A stretch of 39,740 bases of DNA from Geothrix terrae (GTDB lineage Bacteria; Acidobacteriota; Holophagae; Holophagales; Holophagaceae). The notes beneath the pieces were generated by a model. That model worked only from the letters and a program-made list of their open reading frames with translations. It had not been told where the DNA came from and did no database searches. Below, piece after piece: positions 1 to 17,339 of the stretch. Each line of letters opens with the position of its first letter. The stretch's first letter is position 1. The translations under genes and the position numbers were made by a program. The stretch is taken from NCBI RefSeq assembly GCF_022808775.1, contig NZ_JAKZLA010000007.1:1-39740 (forward strand), given 5' to 3'.

Positions 1-151
1 TGAGGATCTCCTCGACCCCCGCCTCCTTGAGCTTCCACAGCGGATGCCAGATCATGGGGGCCATGCCCACCGGCAGCAGATGCTTGTTCGTCACTTTGGT
101 CAGCGGGAACAGACGGGAGCCGGTGCCACCAGCCAGCACAACACCTTTCAT
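1..151 (-). CDS. Sugar nucleotidyltransferase, N-terminal fragment (RmlA-like), cut by window edge
   Basis: Fifty codons are visible from an ATG at 151, reading off the left edge. The protein starts [19 protein letters not shown] and continues with a KHLLPVG segment. This is the nucleotide-binding GGxGxRL signature and following Lys/Pro block of glucose-1-phosphate thymidylyltransferase-type enzymes, which make NDP-sugars from sugar-1-phosphates in the cytoplasm for surface polysaccharide synthesis. The ribosome binding site GAAGGAG lies 7 bases upstream of the ATG. The gene is downstream of rpoC but separated from it by a strong hairpin terminator and about 140 bases, so it is probably transcribed separately. 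Whether it is true RmlA or another nucleotidyltransferase cannot be decided from 50 residues. Confidence 0.82.
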   Translation of the reverse strand, partial: MKGVVLAGGTGSRLFPLTKVTNKHLLPVGMAPMIWHPLWKLKEAGVEEIL

Positions 152-293
152 GATCTCTCCTTCAATCCACCTGGCCGAGAATCCAGATCGTCAGATAAGC
201 CGTCTATGCGCGGGTTCGGCCATCAAGAAACGGTTGGAAAGAATCAGATTATCGAGATTTCGGGCCGGCGCCCAGCGGAGTCCAACGAGACAA

Positions 294-333
294 ACACGAG
301 AAAGGGCGGGATCGCTCCCGCCCTTTCTCGTGT
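294..333 (-). terminator. Rho-independent-type terminator after rpoC
   Basis: Perfect 18-bp inverted repeat (294-311 with 316-333) closed by a 4-base loop, 14 bases beyond the rpoC stop. On the minus strand the stem runs into TTTGTCTCG, a short T-tract. It marks the end of the rplK-to-rpoC transcription block. Confidence 0.85.
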
Positions 334-347
334 CGTGAAGATCGCGG

Positions 348-4571
<4,224 letters not shown>

Positions 4572-4613
4572 GTGGACCTCTCAGGATTCGTCGGGAACGG
4601 ATGCGGAAGGAGA

Positions 4614-9008
<4,395 letters not shown>

Positions 9009-9316
9009 GGTTCGCTCCAGATGAAGTTGGCGGAACCTTCGATGAACGGCGCGCGGCGGGATGGTGCTTGGCTGCGGGCCTTGAGCAAAGACGGCGATGC
9101 CCCCGGAGCCGCGGCCCCGGGGAAGGGATCAGAGGTCGGTGACGCGGATCACGCAGGCACATGCACCGAAGGCCACCCCGCCACCCATCGGTGGAGGGAG
9201 CGGCCCAGCAAGGTGATTGGCGCTGCGGCGGAAGGCGTTTCGCAACCAGGGGCCTTTGAAGGTGGCGGGACCGCCCGAGGGGTCGGGCGGAAGGAATAAT
9301 CGTACCATGTCCAGAC
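9009..9316 (-). other. Long untranslated leader of rpoB
   Basis: About 310 bases between the rplL-distal hairpin and the rpoB start hold no credible gene. Open frames crossing it on both strands are extensions of neighbours or antisense shadows. Two further hairpins are visible. One is a perfect 8-bp stem with a 4-base loop at 9271-9290. The other is a GC stem at 9101-9122 (CCCCGG with CCGGGG). I do not see a convincing -35/-10 pair. The length and folding suggest a regulated leader or a processed spacer, as is known for the rplL-rpoB gap of some bacteria. Confidence 0.5.
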
Positions 9317-9360
9317 AAAACCGCAAAGCGCAAGGTGCAGGAGGCACCCCACGCTTTGCG
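9317..9360 (-). terminator. Terminator/attenuator between rplL and rpoB
   Basis: On the minus strand CGCAAAGCG (9360-9352) pairs with CGCTTTGCG (9330-9322). The inner arms (TGGGGTGC with GCACCTTG, using three G-U pairs) extend this to about 17 bp around a 5-base loop. The stem is followed by GTTTTGTCT. It starts 18 bases past the rplL stop. Because rpoB and rpoC lie just downstream, partial read-through (attenuation) is the likely purpose, as in E. coli. Confidence 0.8.
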
Positions 9361-9378
9361 TTAGTGCAGGAAAAGGAA

Positions 9379-9756
9379 CTACTTGATCTCGACCTTGGCG
9401 CCAGCGGCTTCGAGCTTTTCCTTGATCTTCTGGGCTTCGTCCTTGGCCACGCCTTCCTTGACGGGCTTGGGGGCGCCGTCAACGAGGTCCTTGGCCTCCT
9501 TGAGGCCCAGGCCGGCGACGATCTCGCGGACGGCCTTGATGACGTTCAGCTTGTTGGCGCCGGCGTCAGCCAGGATGACGTTGAATTCCGTCTGCTCTTC
9601 GGCAGCGGCGGCCGGGGCGGCGCCGCCGGCGGCGGGAGCAGCCATGGCGGCGGCGGAGACGCCGAAGCGCTCCTCGAGGGCCTTGACCAGGTTCGCCAGG
9701 TCAAGGACGGTCATGGTTTCGATCTCAGCGATGAGCTGGTCGGCGGTGAGAGCCAT
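9379..9756 (-). CDS. rplL: 50S ribosomal protein L7/L12
   Basis: 125 residues, normal length. The N-terminal dimerisation segment (roughly 1-33) is followed by an alanine/proline/glycine hinge (about 34-53). The conserved C-terminal factor-binding domain runs from about 56, including the [11 protein letters not shown] and [12 protein letters not shown] segments. It forms the ribosomal stalk with L10 and recruits translation GTPases. The start is ATG at 9756 with GTAGGAGG upstream. It lies 47 bases after rplJ in the same operon, and the long stem at 9317-9360 follows it. Confidence 0.97.
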   Translation of the reverse strand: MALTADQLIAEIETMTVLDLANLVKALEERFGVSAAAMAAPAAGGAAPAAAAEEQTEFNVILADAGANKLNVIKAVREIVAGLGLKEAKDLVDGAPKPVKEGVAKDEAQKIKEKLEAAGAKVEIK

Positions 9757-9803
9757 GATGGCCTCCTACATGCGATGAAAGGTTTTGGATTCGGGGTTGG
9801 GAG

Positions 9804-10292
9804 CTACTCGCCGGCCTTCTGCTTGCGGATGCCCTCGAGGGCGACCGCCAGACCGGAGATGGGGTACTGCATGAGGTAGAGCAGCTTGGCGATGAGCACG
9901 TCGCGGCTCGGCAGCTCGGCCAGGGTCTGCAGCTGGGCAGCGCTGATGGCCTTGCCGTCCATGATGCCGGCCTTGAAGGTGGCGGCCGGATTGTCCTTCA
10001 GGAAGCCGTTGACGGCCTTGGCCAGGGCGACGACGTCGTCCTTGGTGGTGGCCACGGCGCTGTTGCCCTTGAAGGAACCGCCGAGGCCCTCGAAGGTGGT
10101 GTCCTTCACGGCCAGGCGGAGCAGCGTGTTCTTGCCGACGCGGTAGTGACCCTTGCTCTCGCGGATGTTCTTGCGGAACGCGGTGTCCTTCTCGACCCCG
10201 AGGCCCTTGAATTCGATCACGACGGCCGAGGTGGCCGTGGCGAAGGTCTCCTTGAGTTCGGCGACTTCAGCGATCTTCTGGTTCTTTTCCAT
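9804..10292 (-). CDS. rplJ: 50S ribosomal protein L10
   Basis: 162 residues from ATG at 10292 ([14 protein letters not shown]). An upstream in-frame start would add seven residues but would run through the strong GGAGG that sits 7 bases before this ATG, so the shorter form is preferred. L10 anchors L7/L12 dimers to the large subunit. Family features seen are the [10 protein letters not shown] segment and the [10 protein letters not shown] segment. The rplA stop codon overlaps the ribosome binding site, leaving only 10 bases between the genes. There is thus no room for the long L10-binding leader found before rplJ in some bacteria. Confidence 0.96.
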   Translation of the reverse strand: MEKNQKIAEVAELKETFATATSAVVIEFKGLGVEKDTAFRKNIRESKGHYRVGKNTLLRLAVKDTTFEGLGGSFKGNSAVATTKDDVVALAKAVNGFLKDNPAATFKAGIMDGKAISAAQLQTLAELPSRDVLIAKLLYLMQYPISGLAVALEGIRKQKAGE

Positions 10293-10302
10293 GGTCGGCC
10301 TC

Positions 10303-10995
10303 CTACTTCTCAACGCTTGTGGTGTTGAGGGTGACCGAGGGGCCCATCGTGGAGGCGATGTACATCGTCTTCACGTACTTGCCCTTCGCCGTGGCAGGCT
10401 TGGCCTTGTTCACGGCATCGATGAGCGCCTTGGCATTCTCTTCCAGCTTCTCGACGCCGAAGGAGAGCTTGCCCACGGGCGCGTGGATGATGCCGGTCTT
10501 GTCGACGCGGTACTCCACCTTGCCGGCCTTGATCTCCTTGATGGCCTGGGCCACGTTGAAGGTCACGGTGCCGGTCTTGGGGTTGGGCATGAGGCCGCGG
10601 GGGCCCAGCACCTTACCGAGACGGCCGACGCCCTTCATCATGTCGGGAGTCGCGACCAGGGCATCGAAGTCGAGGAATCCGCCGGCGATCTTCTCGACCA
10701 GCTCGTCCCCGCCCACGATCTCGGCGCCCGCCGCTTCCGCTTCCTTGATCTTCTCGCCACCCGCGATCACCGCCACGCGCATCGTCTTGCCCGTTCCGTG
10801 GGGCAGGACGATGGTGCCGCGGACCATCTGGTCCGCGTGGCGGGGATCCACGCCGAGCCGCATGTGCACTTCAACCGTCTCGTCGAACTTGGCGTAGGCC
10901 GTGTCCTTCACGACGGTGAGCGCATCCTTGAGCTCGTAGGGGCGATCTTCGATCTTGGCCGCGGCAGCCCGGTACTTCTTTCCAGGTTTTGCCAT
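10303..10995 (-). CDS. rplA: 50S ribosomal protein L1
   Basis: 230 residues, typical length. ATG at 10995 ([15 protein letters not shown]) has GTAGGAG 5 bases upstream. The same frame stays open far upstream through rplK in the wrong register, so the long version is not real. The L1 signature [13 protein letters not shown] is at 131-143. It binds 23S rRNA at the E-site stalk and, in many bacteria, represses its own operon by binding the mRNA leader. It is co-transcribed with rplK upstream (131-base gap containing a hairpin) and rplJ downstream. Confidence 0.97.
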   Translation of the reverse strand: MAKPGKKYRAAAAKIEDRPYELKDALTVVKDTAYAKFDETVEVHMRLGVDPRHADQMVRGTIVLPHGTGKTMRVAVIAGGEKIKEAEAAGAEIVGGDELVEKIAGGFLDFDALVATPDMMKGVGRLGKVLGPRGLMPNPKTGTVTFNVAQAIKEIKAGKVEYRVDKTGIIHAPVGKLSFGVEKLEENAKALIDAVNKAKPATAKGKYVKTMYIASTMGPSVTLNTTSVEK

Positions 10996-11095
10996 ATTGG
11001 CTCCTACTCGAACGATCTCCCGCGATGACGGTCGCGGTGGCCGGGATCGCCGCACGGCGCGGCTCTCCAACAAAAACGAAACGCTGAAACGAGGC

Positions 11096-11120
11096 TCGCA
11101 CGGGCTTGGGACCCGTGCGA
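11096..11120 (-). other. Hairpin between rplK and rplA
   Basis: A 9-bp perfect inverted repeat, TCGCACGGG (11096-11104) with CCCGTGCGA (11112-11120), with a 7-base loop, starts just 6 bases past the rplK stop. It is not followed by a clean T-tract, so an RNA-processing or stability element is as likely as a terminator. Confidence 0.5.
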
Positions 11121-11126
11121 AAAACA

Positions 11127-11558
11127 TCAATCGACGACTTCGACGCCCATGGAGCGGGCGGAGCCGGCGATGGAACGAACGGCGGCCTCGAGGCTGCCGG
11201 CGGTGAGGTCGGGCATCTTCACCTTGGCGATCTCGGCGAGCTGGGCCTTGGTGATCTTGCCGACCTTCTGCTTGTTGGGCGTGGGGCTGCCCTTGTCCAG
11301 GCCGATCTTCTTCTTGATCAGCACGGCGGCGGGCGGGGTCTTGAGGATGAAGCTGAAGCTGCGGTCGGCGTAGACGGTGATGACGACGGGGAGGGTGGTG
11401 CCCTTCTCCACCGCGCCCACGGACTTCGCGTTGAACTGCTTCACGAACTCCATGATGTTGACGCCGTGCTGGCCCAGCGCGGGACCGACGGGAGGGGCCG
11501 GCGTGGCCTCGCCCGCGGGCAGCTGCAGCTTGATGTAGCCGGTGATCTTCTTTGCCAT
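11127..11558 (-). CDS. rplK: 50S ribosomal protein L11
   Basis: 143 residues, standard length. It begins [20 protein letters not shown] and carries the highly conserved [11 protein letters not shown] (22-32), the thiostrepton-region loop of the N-terminal domain. The C-terminal domain binds the GTPase-associated region of 23S rRNA ([20 protein letters not shown] segment). The start is ATG at 11558, preceded by GGGAGC about 8 bases upstream. It is the first ribosomal-protein gene of the rplKAJL-rpoBC block, downstream of nusG and a hairpin terminator, so it probably has its own promoter in the gap. Confidence 0.97.
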   Translation of the reverse strand: MAKKITGYIKLQLPAGEATPAPPVGPALGQHGVNIMEFVKQFNAKSVGAVEKGTTLPVVITVYADRSFSFILKTPPAAVLIKKKIGLDKGSPTPNKQKVGKITKAQLAEIAKVKMPDLTAGSLEAAVRSIAGSARSMGVEVVD

Positions 11559-11610
11559 GGGTGTGCTCCCGCGGGGGATTCCGGCGCATGCCGGCGACGC
11601 CCGCCTTGTA

Positions 11611-11634
11611 GGGTGGGGATCCGTTGGATCACCC
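11611..11634 (-). promoter_or_regulatory. Bulged hairpin in rplK leader, candidate autogenous (L1) operator
   Basis: On the minus-strand RNA, GGGU pairs with ACCC and GAUCC pairs with GGAUC around an AAC loop, leaving a CCC bulge on the 3' side. It lies about 53 bases before the rplK start, and a second small hairpin follows at 11581-11594. Helix-bulge-helix elements in this position are used for L1 feedback in other bacteria. The assignment here rests on position and shape only. Confidence 0.3.
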
Positions 11635-11640
11635 AGCCGG

Positions 11641-11675
11641 GTTGAAAACGTCCCGGACCAGACGGACCGGGACGT
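11641..11675 (-). terminator. Terminator after nusG, before rplK
   Basis: Inverted repeat ACGTCCCGG (11648-11656) with CCGGGACGT (11667-11675), followed on the minus strand by TTTCAAC. A second repeat (CCTGAAG at 11685-11691 with CTTCAGG at 11705-11711) lies just upstream on the transcript. Together they separate tuf-secE-nusG from the rplK operon. Confidence 0.6.
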
Positions 11676-11801
11676 GAAAGTTTACCTGAAGGACAGGAGA
11701 AAGTCTTCAGGAAATGCGGGGAAAGCCGTTGCCCGGCTGCGCCGGGTGAGGGCGCGGGGGCTCCGGGGGTGTAGCGCGCAGCGCGGTCCCCCGGACAGCA
11801 T

Positions 11802-12440
11802 TCACCTCTTTTCCACCTGGATGAAGTCCAGCTCGACCGGGGTGGACCGCCCGAAGACCGTGACCATGACCTTGATGGTGGAGCGCTCCTCGTGGACTTC
11901 CTCCACGTCGCCCTCGAAGTTGGCGAAGGGGCCATCGATGATGCGCACCTTCTCGCCCCGCTCGAAGTGGTACTTCGGCTTGGGCTTCTCCTGGGTCTCC
12001 TCCGTGTGGTGCATGATCTGGCGGACTTCCTCGTCCGTCAGGGGCGTGGGGCGCTTCTTGTTGGCGCCCACGAAGCTGGTCACCTTGGGCGTATTCCGCA
12101 CCAGGTGCCAGTCGGCGTCCGCCATCTCCACGGAGCCGTCGGGCTTGCGCTCTACCTGGATCTGCACGAGCAGGTAGCCGGGGAAGGACTTGCGCTTCTT
12201 GACGACGCGCTCCTTCTTGCCGGACTTGGCGTCGACCTTCATCTCCTCGTAGGTCTCCTCGGGGATCTGGATATCCCCGAAGTTCCCGTCGCGCTCTTCC
12301 ATCTTGATGCGCTGGCGGAGATGCTCCATCACCTTGGCTTCATAGCCCGAGTAGGTGTGGATGATGAACCACTTGAGTTCGCGGCCCTGGGTCTGGGCGG
12401 GAACCACCGTGTCCTGGGGAGTGCTCATGAGATCGGTCAT
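11802..12440 (-). CDS. nusG: Transcription termination/antitermination factor NusG
   Basis: 212 residues. The NGN domain starts near residue 22 (LKWFIIHTYSGYEAKV) and includes the FPGYLLVQ segment. The C-terminal KOW domain contains GEKVRIIDGPFANFEG. It rides on RNA polymerase and couples it to Rho and ribosomal protein S10. The protein has a ~20-residue N-terminal extension and a charged insertion (about 64-90) inside the NGN domain, which is common outside Enterobacteria. ATG at 12440 is chosen over the ATG four codons later because GGAGG sits 7 bases before it. It lies 13 bases after secE. Confidence 0.96.
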   Translation of the reverse strand: MTDLMSTPQDTVVPAQTQGRELKWFIIHTYSGYEAKVMEHLRQRIKMEERDGNFGDIQIPEETYEEMKVDAKSGKKERVVKKRKSFPGYLLVQIQVERKPDGSVEMADADWHLVRNTPKVTSFVGANKKRPTPLTDEEVRQIMHHTEETQEKPKPKYHFERGEKVRIIDGPFANFEGDVEEVHEERSTIKVMVTVFGRSTPVELDFIQVEKR

Positions 12441-12453
12441 GGCTGCCTCCGGC

Positions 12454-12648
12454 TCAGCGGGTCTTCAGGAAGAAGTAGGCGAAGCCCTTGGAGAAGACCC
12501 AGTCCGCCGCCCACAGATAGGCCCCGACGAACACCGAGACGATCACCACCGTGTAGGTGGAGGTCAGCACTTTCTCTTTGCTGGGCCAGTCCACCCGGTC
12601 GAGCTCTGCGAACAGATCCCTGGCCTGCTGTTTGATGGCACCAATCAC
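12454..12648 (-). CDS. secE: Protein translocase subunit SecE
   Basis: 64 residues, the short one-helix form of SecE. The amphipathic N-terminal helix (LFAELDRVDWPSKEKV) carries the hallmark W-P-(S/T)-K-E motif. It is followed by a single membrane span (about 29-48). SecE clamps SecY in the inner membrane. It sits between tRNA-Trp and nusG, the classic context. Confidence 0.95.
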   Translation of the reverse strand: MIGAIKQQARDLFAELDRVDWPSKEKVLTSTYTVVIVSVFVGAYLWAADWVFSKGFAYFFLKTR

Positions 12649-12717
12649 GATGGACCCCGTGGAAAGGATTCGGTGAGAAAAACCTGGCCCCGGGCGGTAT
12701 CGCCGGGGCCGGGAAGG

Positions 12718-12793
12718 TGGCAGGGGAGACAGGGTTCGAACCCGCGACCTGCGGATTTGGAGTCCGCTGCTCTACCAGCTGAGCTACTCCCCT
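12718..12793 (-). tRNA. tRNA-Trp (anticodon CCA)
   Basis: A full cloverleaf on the minus strand: 7-bp acceptor AGGGGAG/CTCCCCT, D-arm GCTC..GAGC, anticodon stem GCGGA/TCCGC with loop CTCCAAA, and T-arm GCGGG TTCGAAC CCTGT. The discriminator is G and CCA is encoded. It lies between rpmG and secE. A 9-bp hairpin (12800-12826) separates it from rpmG and may mark processing. Confidence 0.97.
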
Positions 12794-12845
12794 GTGGGAC
12801 CGCCCGGCATCTGGTGAGCCGGGCGGGAACCCTCGGGACCGGAGC

Positions 12846-12995
12846 CTACTTGGCCTCTCGGTGGACCCGGTAACCACCACAGAACCGGCAGAACTTGTTG
12901 AATTCAAGCTTGCCCGTGGTGGTCTTCTTGTTCTTGGTGGTGCTGTAGTTCTTGCGCTTGCAGTCCTGGCACTGCAGGTGAACGATGTCGCGCAT
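12846..12995 (-). CDS. rpmG: 50S ribosomal protein L33
   Basis: 49 residues from ATG at 12993-12995 to TAG at 12846, preceded by AGGAGG 6 bases upstream. The protein begins MRDIVHLQCQDCKRKNY and ends KFCRFCGGYRVHREAK. It therefore has two CxxC pairs (C9/C12 and C36/C39), the zinc-binding form of L33, rather than the cysteine-free form that some genomes induce under zinc limitation. Its place between tuf and tRNA-Trp/secE is conserved in many bacteria. Confidence 0.95.
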   Translation of the reverse strand: MRDIVHLQCQDCKRKNYSTTKNKKTTTGKLEFNKFCRFCGGYRVHREAK

Positions 12996-13027
12996 GGTGA
13001 CCTCCTGAGTCGGAGGGCGGACTGGCT

Positions 13028-14221
<1,194 letters not shown>

Positions 14222-14275
14222 GGATGCCTCCTGGAAGGTGGGAGAGAAGATGAGGAAGGGAAAATGTGCAAAGGG

Positions 14276-14350
<75 letters not shown>

Positions 14351-14418
14351 TTTGAACCTTCCCGCCGGAGCGGGGGGCCTTGCCGTCGGGCCGGGCGGAA
14401 CCGGCGGGACGGGGAGGG

Positions 14419-14495
<77 letters not shown>

Positions 14496-14544
14496 GTGGA
14501 ATCCCGAAAGCGGGATCCAGCGATCTGGATGGGATCCAGAGGAC

Positions 14545-14631
14545 TGGTGCCGAGAGAAGGATTCGAACCTCCGTAACGCGATGCGTGGCAGATTTACAGT
14601 CTGCTGCCATTAACCACTCGGCCATCTCGGC
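14545..14631 (-). tRNA. tRNA-Tyr (anticodon GTA)
   Basis: An 87-base class II tRNA with a long variable arm. Acceptor GCCGAGA pairs with TCTCGGC, the anticodon stem GCAGA/TCTGC surrounds CTGTAAA, the discriminator is A and CCA is encoded. It is the first gene of the tRNA-tuf transcript. Confidence 0.97.
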
Positions 14632-14637
14632 ATTGTT

Positions 14638-14666
14638 TGTCCAGCGCCCCTCCCGGGGCTTGTCAA
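14638..14666 (-). promoter_or_regulatory. Promoter of the tRNA-tuf operon
   Basis: A perfect -35 TTGACA on the minus strand (14666-14661), then a 17-base GC-rich spacer, then TGGACA as a weak -10 (14643-14638), 6 bases before the mature tRNA-Tyr. The -35 is convincing and the -10 is not. A GC-rich stretch around the -10 would suit growth-rate control. Confidence 0.5.
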
Positions 14667-14812
14667 TGCTTCCGGGAAGCCCGGGAAGCCTCCCCTCGGA
14701 ACCCCTGCCGGGGCTCCGTGTCAGGGTCGCTGCGAGGCAGGGCTTTCCTGACAGGGAACCCCAACGCTATCACGCGCCCATGGGGGCCTCAAGCGAAAAC
14801 TTCGGCGCGTGG

Positions 14813-15535
14813 CTATCCACGGCGCGCCAGCACGCGAAAGAGGGTCACCGCCGCGGCGGCGGAGACGTTGAGGCTCTCGGTGCCTCCGGGCATGGGGATG
14901 TGGAGGAGGATGTCGCAGCGCTCGCGGATCTTGAGGTGCAGGCCCTCACCCTCGGCGCCCATCACCAGCACCGCGGCGCGATCGAAGGGTTCCTGCAGGT
15001 AGTCGCGGCTGCCGGTCCCCGCCGCCAGTCCGTAGATCCACGCCCCGGCCTCCTTCAGGCCGTCCAGGGCGCGGCCCAAGTTCACCACGCGGCACACCGG
15101 CACACGGCCGGCCGTGCCCGCGCTGGCGCGCACCACCGTTTCGTTCACGGCCGCGGAGCGACGCTCGGGCAGGATCACGCCGTCCACGTCCGCCGCGGCG
15201 GCGGAACGCAGGATGGCCCCCAGGTTGTGGGGATCAGTGACGCCATCCAGCGCCAGCACCAGCGCGGCTGCGCCCTTGGCCCGGACACGGGAGGCGACCT
15301 CGTCGAAGTCGGCGTAGGCGAAGGGACCGCCTTCGCCCAGGACCCCCTGGTGGCGCTGGCCCTGGCTGCGCCGATCCAGGCCCTCCATGGGTTCGCGGTG
15401 GATGACCACGCCCGCCGCCCGGGCCTCCGCGATGAACTTGGCCAGTCGCCCGAAGGCCGCCGGTGCGATCCAGGCCGTGTGCAGCTCCCCGCGGGCCAGG
15501 GCCTCTTCGCAGGCGTGGGGGCCGAGGAAACGCAT
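14813..15535 (-). CDS. rlmB: 23S rRNA 2'-O-ribose methyltransferase, RlmB/TrmH (SpoU) family
   Basis: 240 residues. The N-terminal part (1-80) looks like the L30e-like substrate-binding domain, with RRSQGQRHQGV just before the catalytic SPOUT domain. The three SPOUT motifs are present: NLGAILRSA (104-112), MGAEGEG (192-198) and IPMPGGTESLNVSAAAA (213-229). In E. coli the enzyme methylates G2251 in the peptidyl-transferase loop with S-adenosylmethionine. The start is ATG at 15535, with GGAG 8 bases upstream. It begins 23 bases after the stop of the porin-like gene, so the two are probably co-transcribed. RlmB is favoured over TrmH on length and domain layout. Confidence 0.88.
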   Translation of the reverse strand: MRFLGPHACEEALARGELHTAWIAPAAFGRLAKFIAEARAAGVVIHREPMEGLDRRSQGQRHQGVLGEGGPFAYADFDEVASRVRAKGAAALVLALDGVTDPHNLGAILRSAAAADVDGVILPERRSAAVNETVVRASAGTAGRVPVCRVVNLGRALDGLKEAGAWIYGLAAGTGSRDYLQEPFDRAAVLVMGAEGEGLHLKIRERCDILLHIPMPGGTESLNVSAAAAVTLFRVLARRG

Positions 15536-15558
15536 CTAGGGCTCCATCCGGGGCATGG

Positions 15559-16929
15559 TCAGAACGTCTTCCGGTACCCGATGGCCAGGAGATGCCCCAT
15601 GCCTTCGATCCGCTCGAGGGTGCCCGTGGAGCGGAAGCCGGAGGAGCTCCAGACGCCGTCCAGGCGCCGGGTGCTCAGATCCTCGCTCTGGCGGAACTGG
15701 TAGCCGATGCTCAGCTCGCCGCCCCAGGTCTTGTAGCCCGCCCCCACGGAGAAGGCCGCGGTCCGCCCCCCGCCCAGCAGGGGCTCGATCATGGATTCCT
15801 CCACGGCACGCTGGTCGAGCGCGAGGCCGCTCCGCAGGGTCCAGAACTTGCCCAGCTCGACCTCGACCGAGGCGCTGAGACCGAGGTGGCCCCTGCCGCG
15901 GGGAAGCTCCGCCGGGGCCGTCACCAGCCCCGAGGGGGTGGACACCTGGGCGAAATCGGGCACCCTCAGGCCAGCGGCGGTCCAGCGCAGGTCCGCTTCC
16001 CAGGTCACCATCGGATGGGCGCGGTGCCGGATGCCCACCACGGTCTGGGAGGGCAGTTCCAGCCTTCCGGAACCGCCGGCCACGGGCGTCGAAGCCGACA
16101 GGATGCCGGGGGACCGGAGCTCCGTGCCCAAGGGGGCGGCACTCAGCCCGTCGTTGGCGTAGAGGCCCAGACTGGCGCCCCGGTAGCCCGCGCTCATGTC
16201 GAGATCGCCCTTGAGCCCGGACTGGTGGGTGGCGCCCAGGGTCCAGCGCGGATTGACGGCCCAGCGGAACCCCAGCGAGTAGCTCGGAACCACCTTGTTC
16301 CCGCTCTGCCCCACCCGCTGCTCCACCACGCCCTGGACGGTGTTCGTGCCCGAGACGGGCTGGGAGGGGTCGAGGGGCACGCCGAAGCGCATGACGCTGC
16401 TGGATTCATAGCCGAGCCGGGCCACGCCGAGGCCCAGGCCGATGGACATGTTCGGATTGAGGGCCCAGGCGGCCTGGCCTTCCAGGCGGCGGGCCGACAG
16501 GTCGATGCCGTCGCCGAGGAAGCGGCTGGGCGCATCGTCCCCGAACTTCCCATGGCGCAGGTAGGGCTCGTCGAGCTTGAGCCCGAGGGTCAGCTTGGGC
16601 GAGAGGCGCATGGACAGCCCGAAGGCCCCGATGGCTCGGTTGCGGTCGGAGGTGTACCAGGTCTTCTGGTTCGATTCGAGGCTCTCCTGGCTGGAGGCCA
16701 GCTCCATCCCGCCCGCCACATAGAAGCCCACCTTCTCCTTCAGCGAGGCCAGCAGGGCGGGATTGGTGGAGGCCGCCTCCAGGCTGTAGCCGTAGGCCAC
16801 CTGGGCCCCGCTGCGGGCGATGCCCACGGGATCCGCGGCCGGAAGGGCCAGGCTCTGGGCCGCCGCCGGCAGGGCGACCGCGCCCAGCATCAGTCCTGCC
16901 TTGACCACTCCACGAACCGCCTGCGCCAT
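15559..16929 (-). CDS. FadL/TodX-like outer-membrane transport protein
   Basis: 456 residues from ATG at 16929, chosen because GGAGG lies 9 bases before it. A GTG 21 bases further up would precede the ribosome site. A Sec signal peptide (about 1-25, ending LPAAAQS) is followed by GYSLEAASTNPALLA, matching the early NPA(A/L) feature of the FadL family. The rest is alternating beta strands of the kind GLGLGVARLGY and AAFSVGAGYKTWGGELSIGYQF. It ends with GYRKTF, whose terminal aromatic residue fits insertion by the Bam complex. Family members carry hydrophobic substrates such as fatty acids or aromatics across the outer membrane. The substrate here is unknown. It is upstream of rlmB in the same direction. 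Confidence 0.75.
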   Translation of the reverse strand: MAQAVRGVVKAGLMLGAVALPAAAQSLALPAADPVGIARSGAQVAYGYSLEAASTNPALLASLKEKVGFYVAGGMELASSQESLESNQKTWYTSDRNRAIGAFGLSMRLSPKLTLGLKLDEPYLRHGKFGDDAPSRFLGDGIDLSARRLEGQAAWALNPNMSIGLGLGVARLGYESSSVMRFGVPLDPSQPVSGTNTVQGVVEQRVGQSGNKVVPSYSLGFRWAVNPRWTLGATHQSGLKGDLDMSAGYRGASLGLYANDGLSAAPLGTELRSPGILSASTPVAGGSGRLELPSQTVVGIRHRAHPMVTWEADLRWTAAGLRVPDFAQVSTPSGLVTAPAELPRGRGHLGLSASVEVELGKFWTLRSGLALDQRAVEESMIEPLLGGGRTAAFSVGAGYKTWGGELSIGYQFRQSEDLSTRRLDGVWSSSGFRSTGTLERIEGMGHLLAIGYRKTF

Positions 16930-17042
16930 ATCGACCTGCCTCCGGGACACGCTTCTTGAATGGCCCGAACCCGGGAAGGGTTCAAGCCCAAGGCTCCAGG
17001 ATCGCCAAAAGGGCCCGATTCACCAAGCGCATTCCCGCGAGG

Positions 17043-17330
17043 TCAGTGCTCGGACTCGCCCATGAAGCGGACCAGGAGCCGGTCCACCAGCTCCCAGACC
17101 TCCAGGAGGGCCGCCAGGCACATCACCAGGCCGAGGCCCAGGGCCACGGCCCGCCCCCAGGGCCCCACGAGGGCCCGGCAGAGGTCCGGCCAGTGCCACA
17201 GGAACGGAGGCACCTTCAGGCGCCCGTAGAAGGCCAGCGTGGAGAGCAGCATCCCGCCCCACAGCAGGTAGAAGAATCTCAAGGTTCGGATGAGGACGTC
17301 CCAGGGGAAGGGACGGTGGCGGGAGGGCAT
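17043..17330 (-). CDS. Small membrane protein of unknown function
   Basis: 95 residues with two probable membrane spans (about 18-36 and 58-80) separated by a tryptophan-rich loop (PPFLWHWPDL). The N-terminus is basic and the C-terminus charged (RFMGESEH). I do not recognise a family. It starts 9 bases after the stop of the TauE/SafE-type permease, without an obvious ribosome binding site, so translational coupling to that gene is likely. Codon usage matches the neighbours. Confidence 0.6.
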   Translation of the reverse strand: MPSRHRPFPWDVLIRTLRFFYLLWGGMLLSTLAFYGRLKVPPFLWHWPDLCRALVGPWGRAVALGLGLVMCLAALLEVWELVDRLLVRFMGESEH

Positions 17331-17339
17331 CGGCCTAAT

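Noticed and set aside
10996-11589. N-terminal extension of rplA through the rplK region
   Set aside because: The frame is open but runs out of register through rplK. The ATG at 10995 has a strong ribosome site and gives the family length.
12437-12907. A 156-codon minus-strand frame overlapping tRNA-Trp and secE
   Set aside because: It crosses a complete tRNA and secE in another frame, so it is not a gene.
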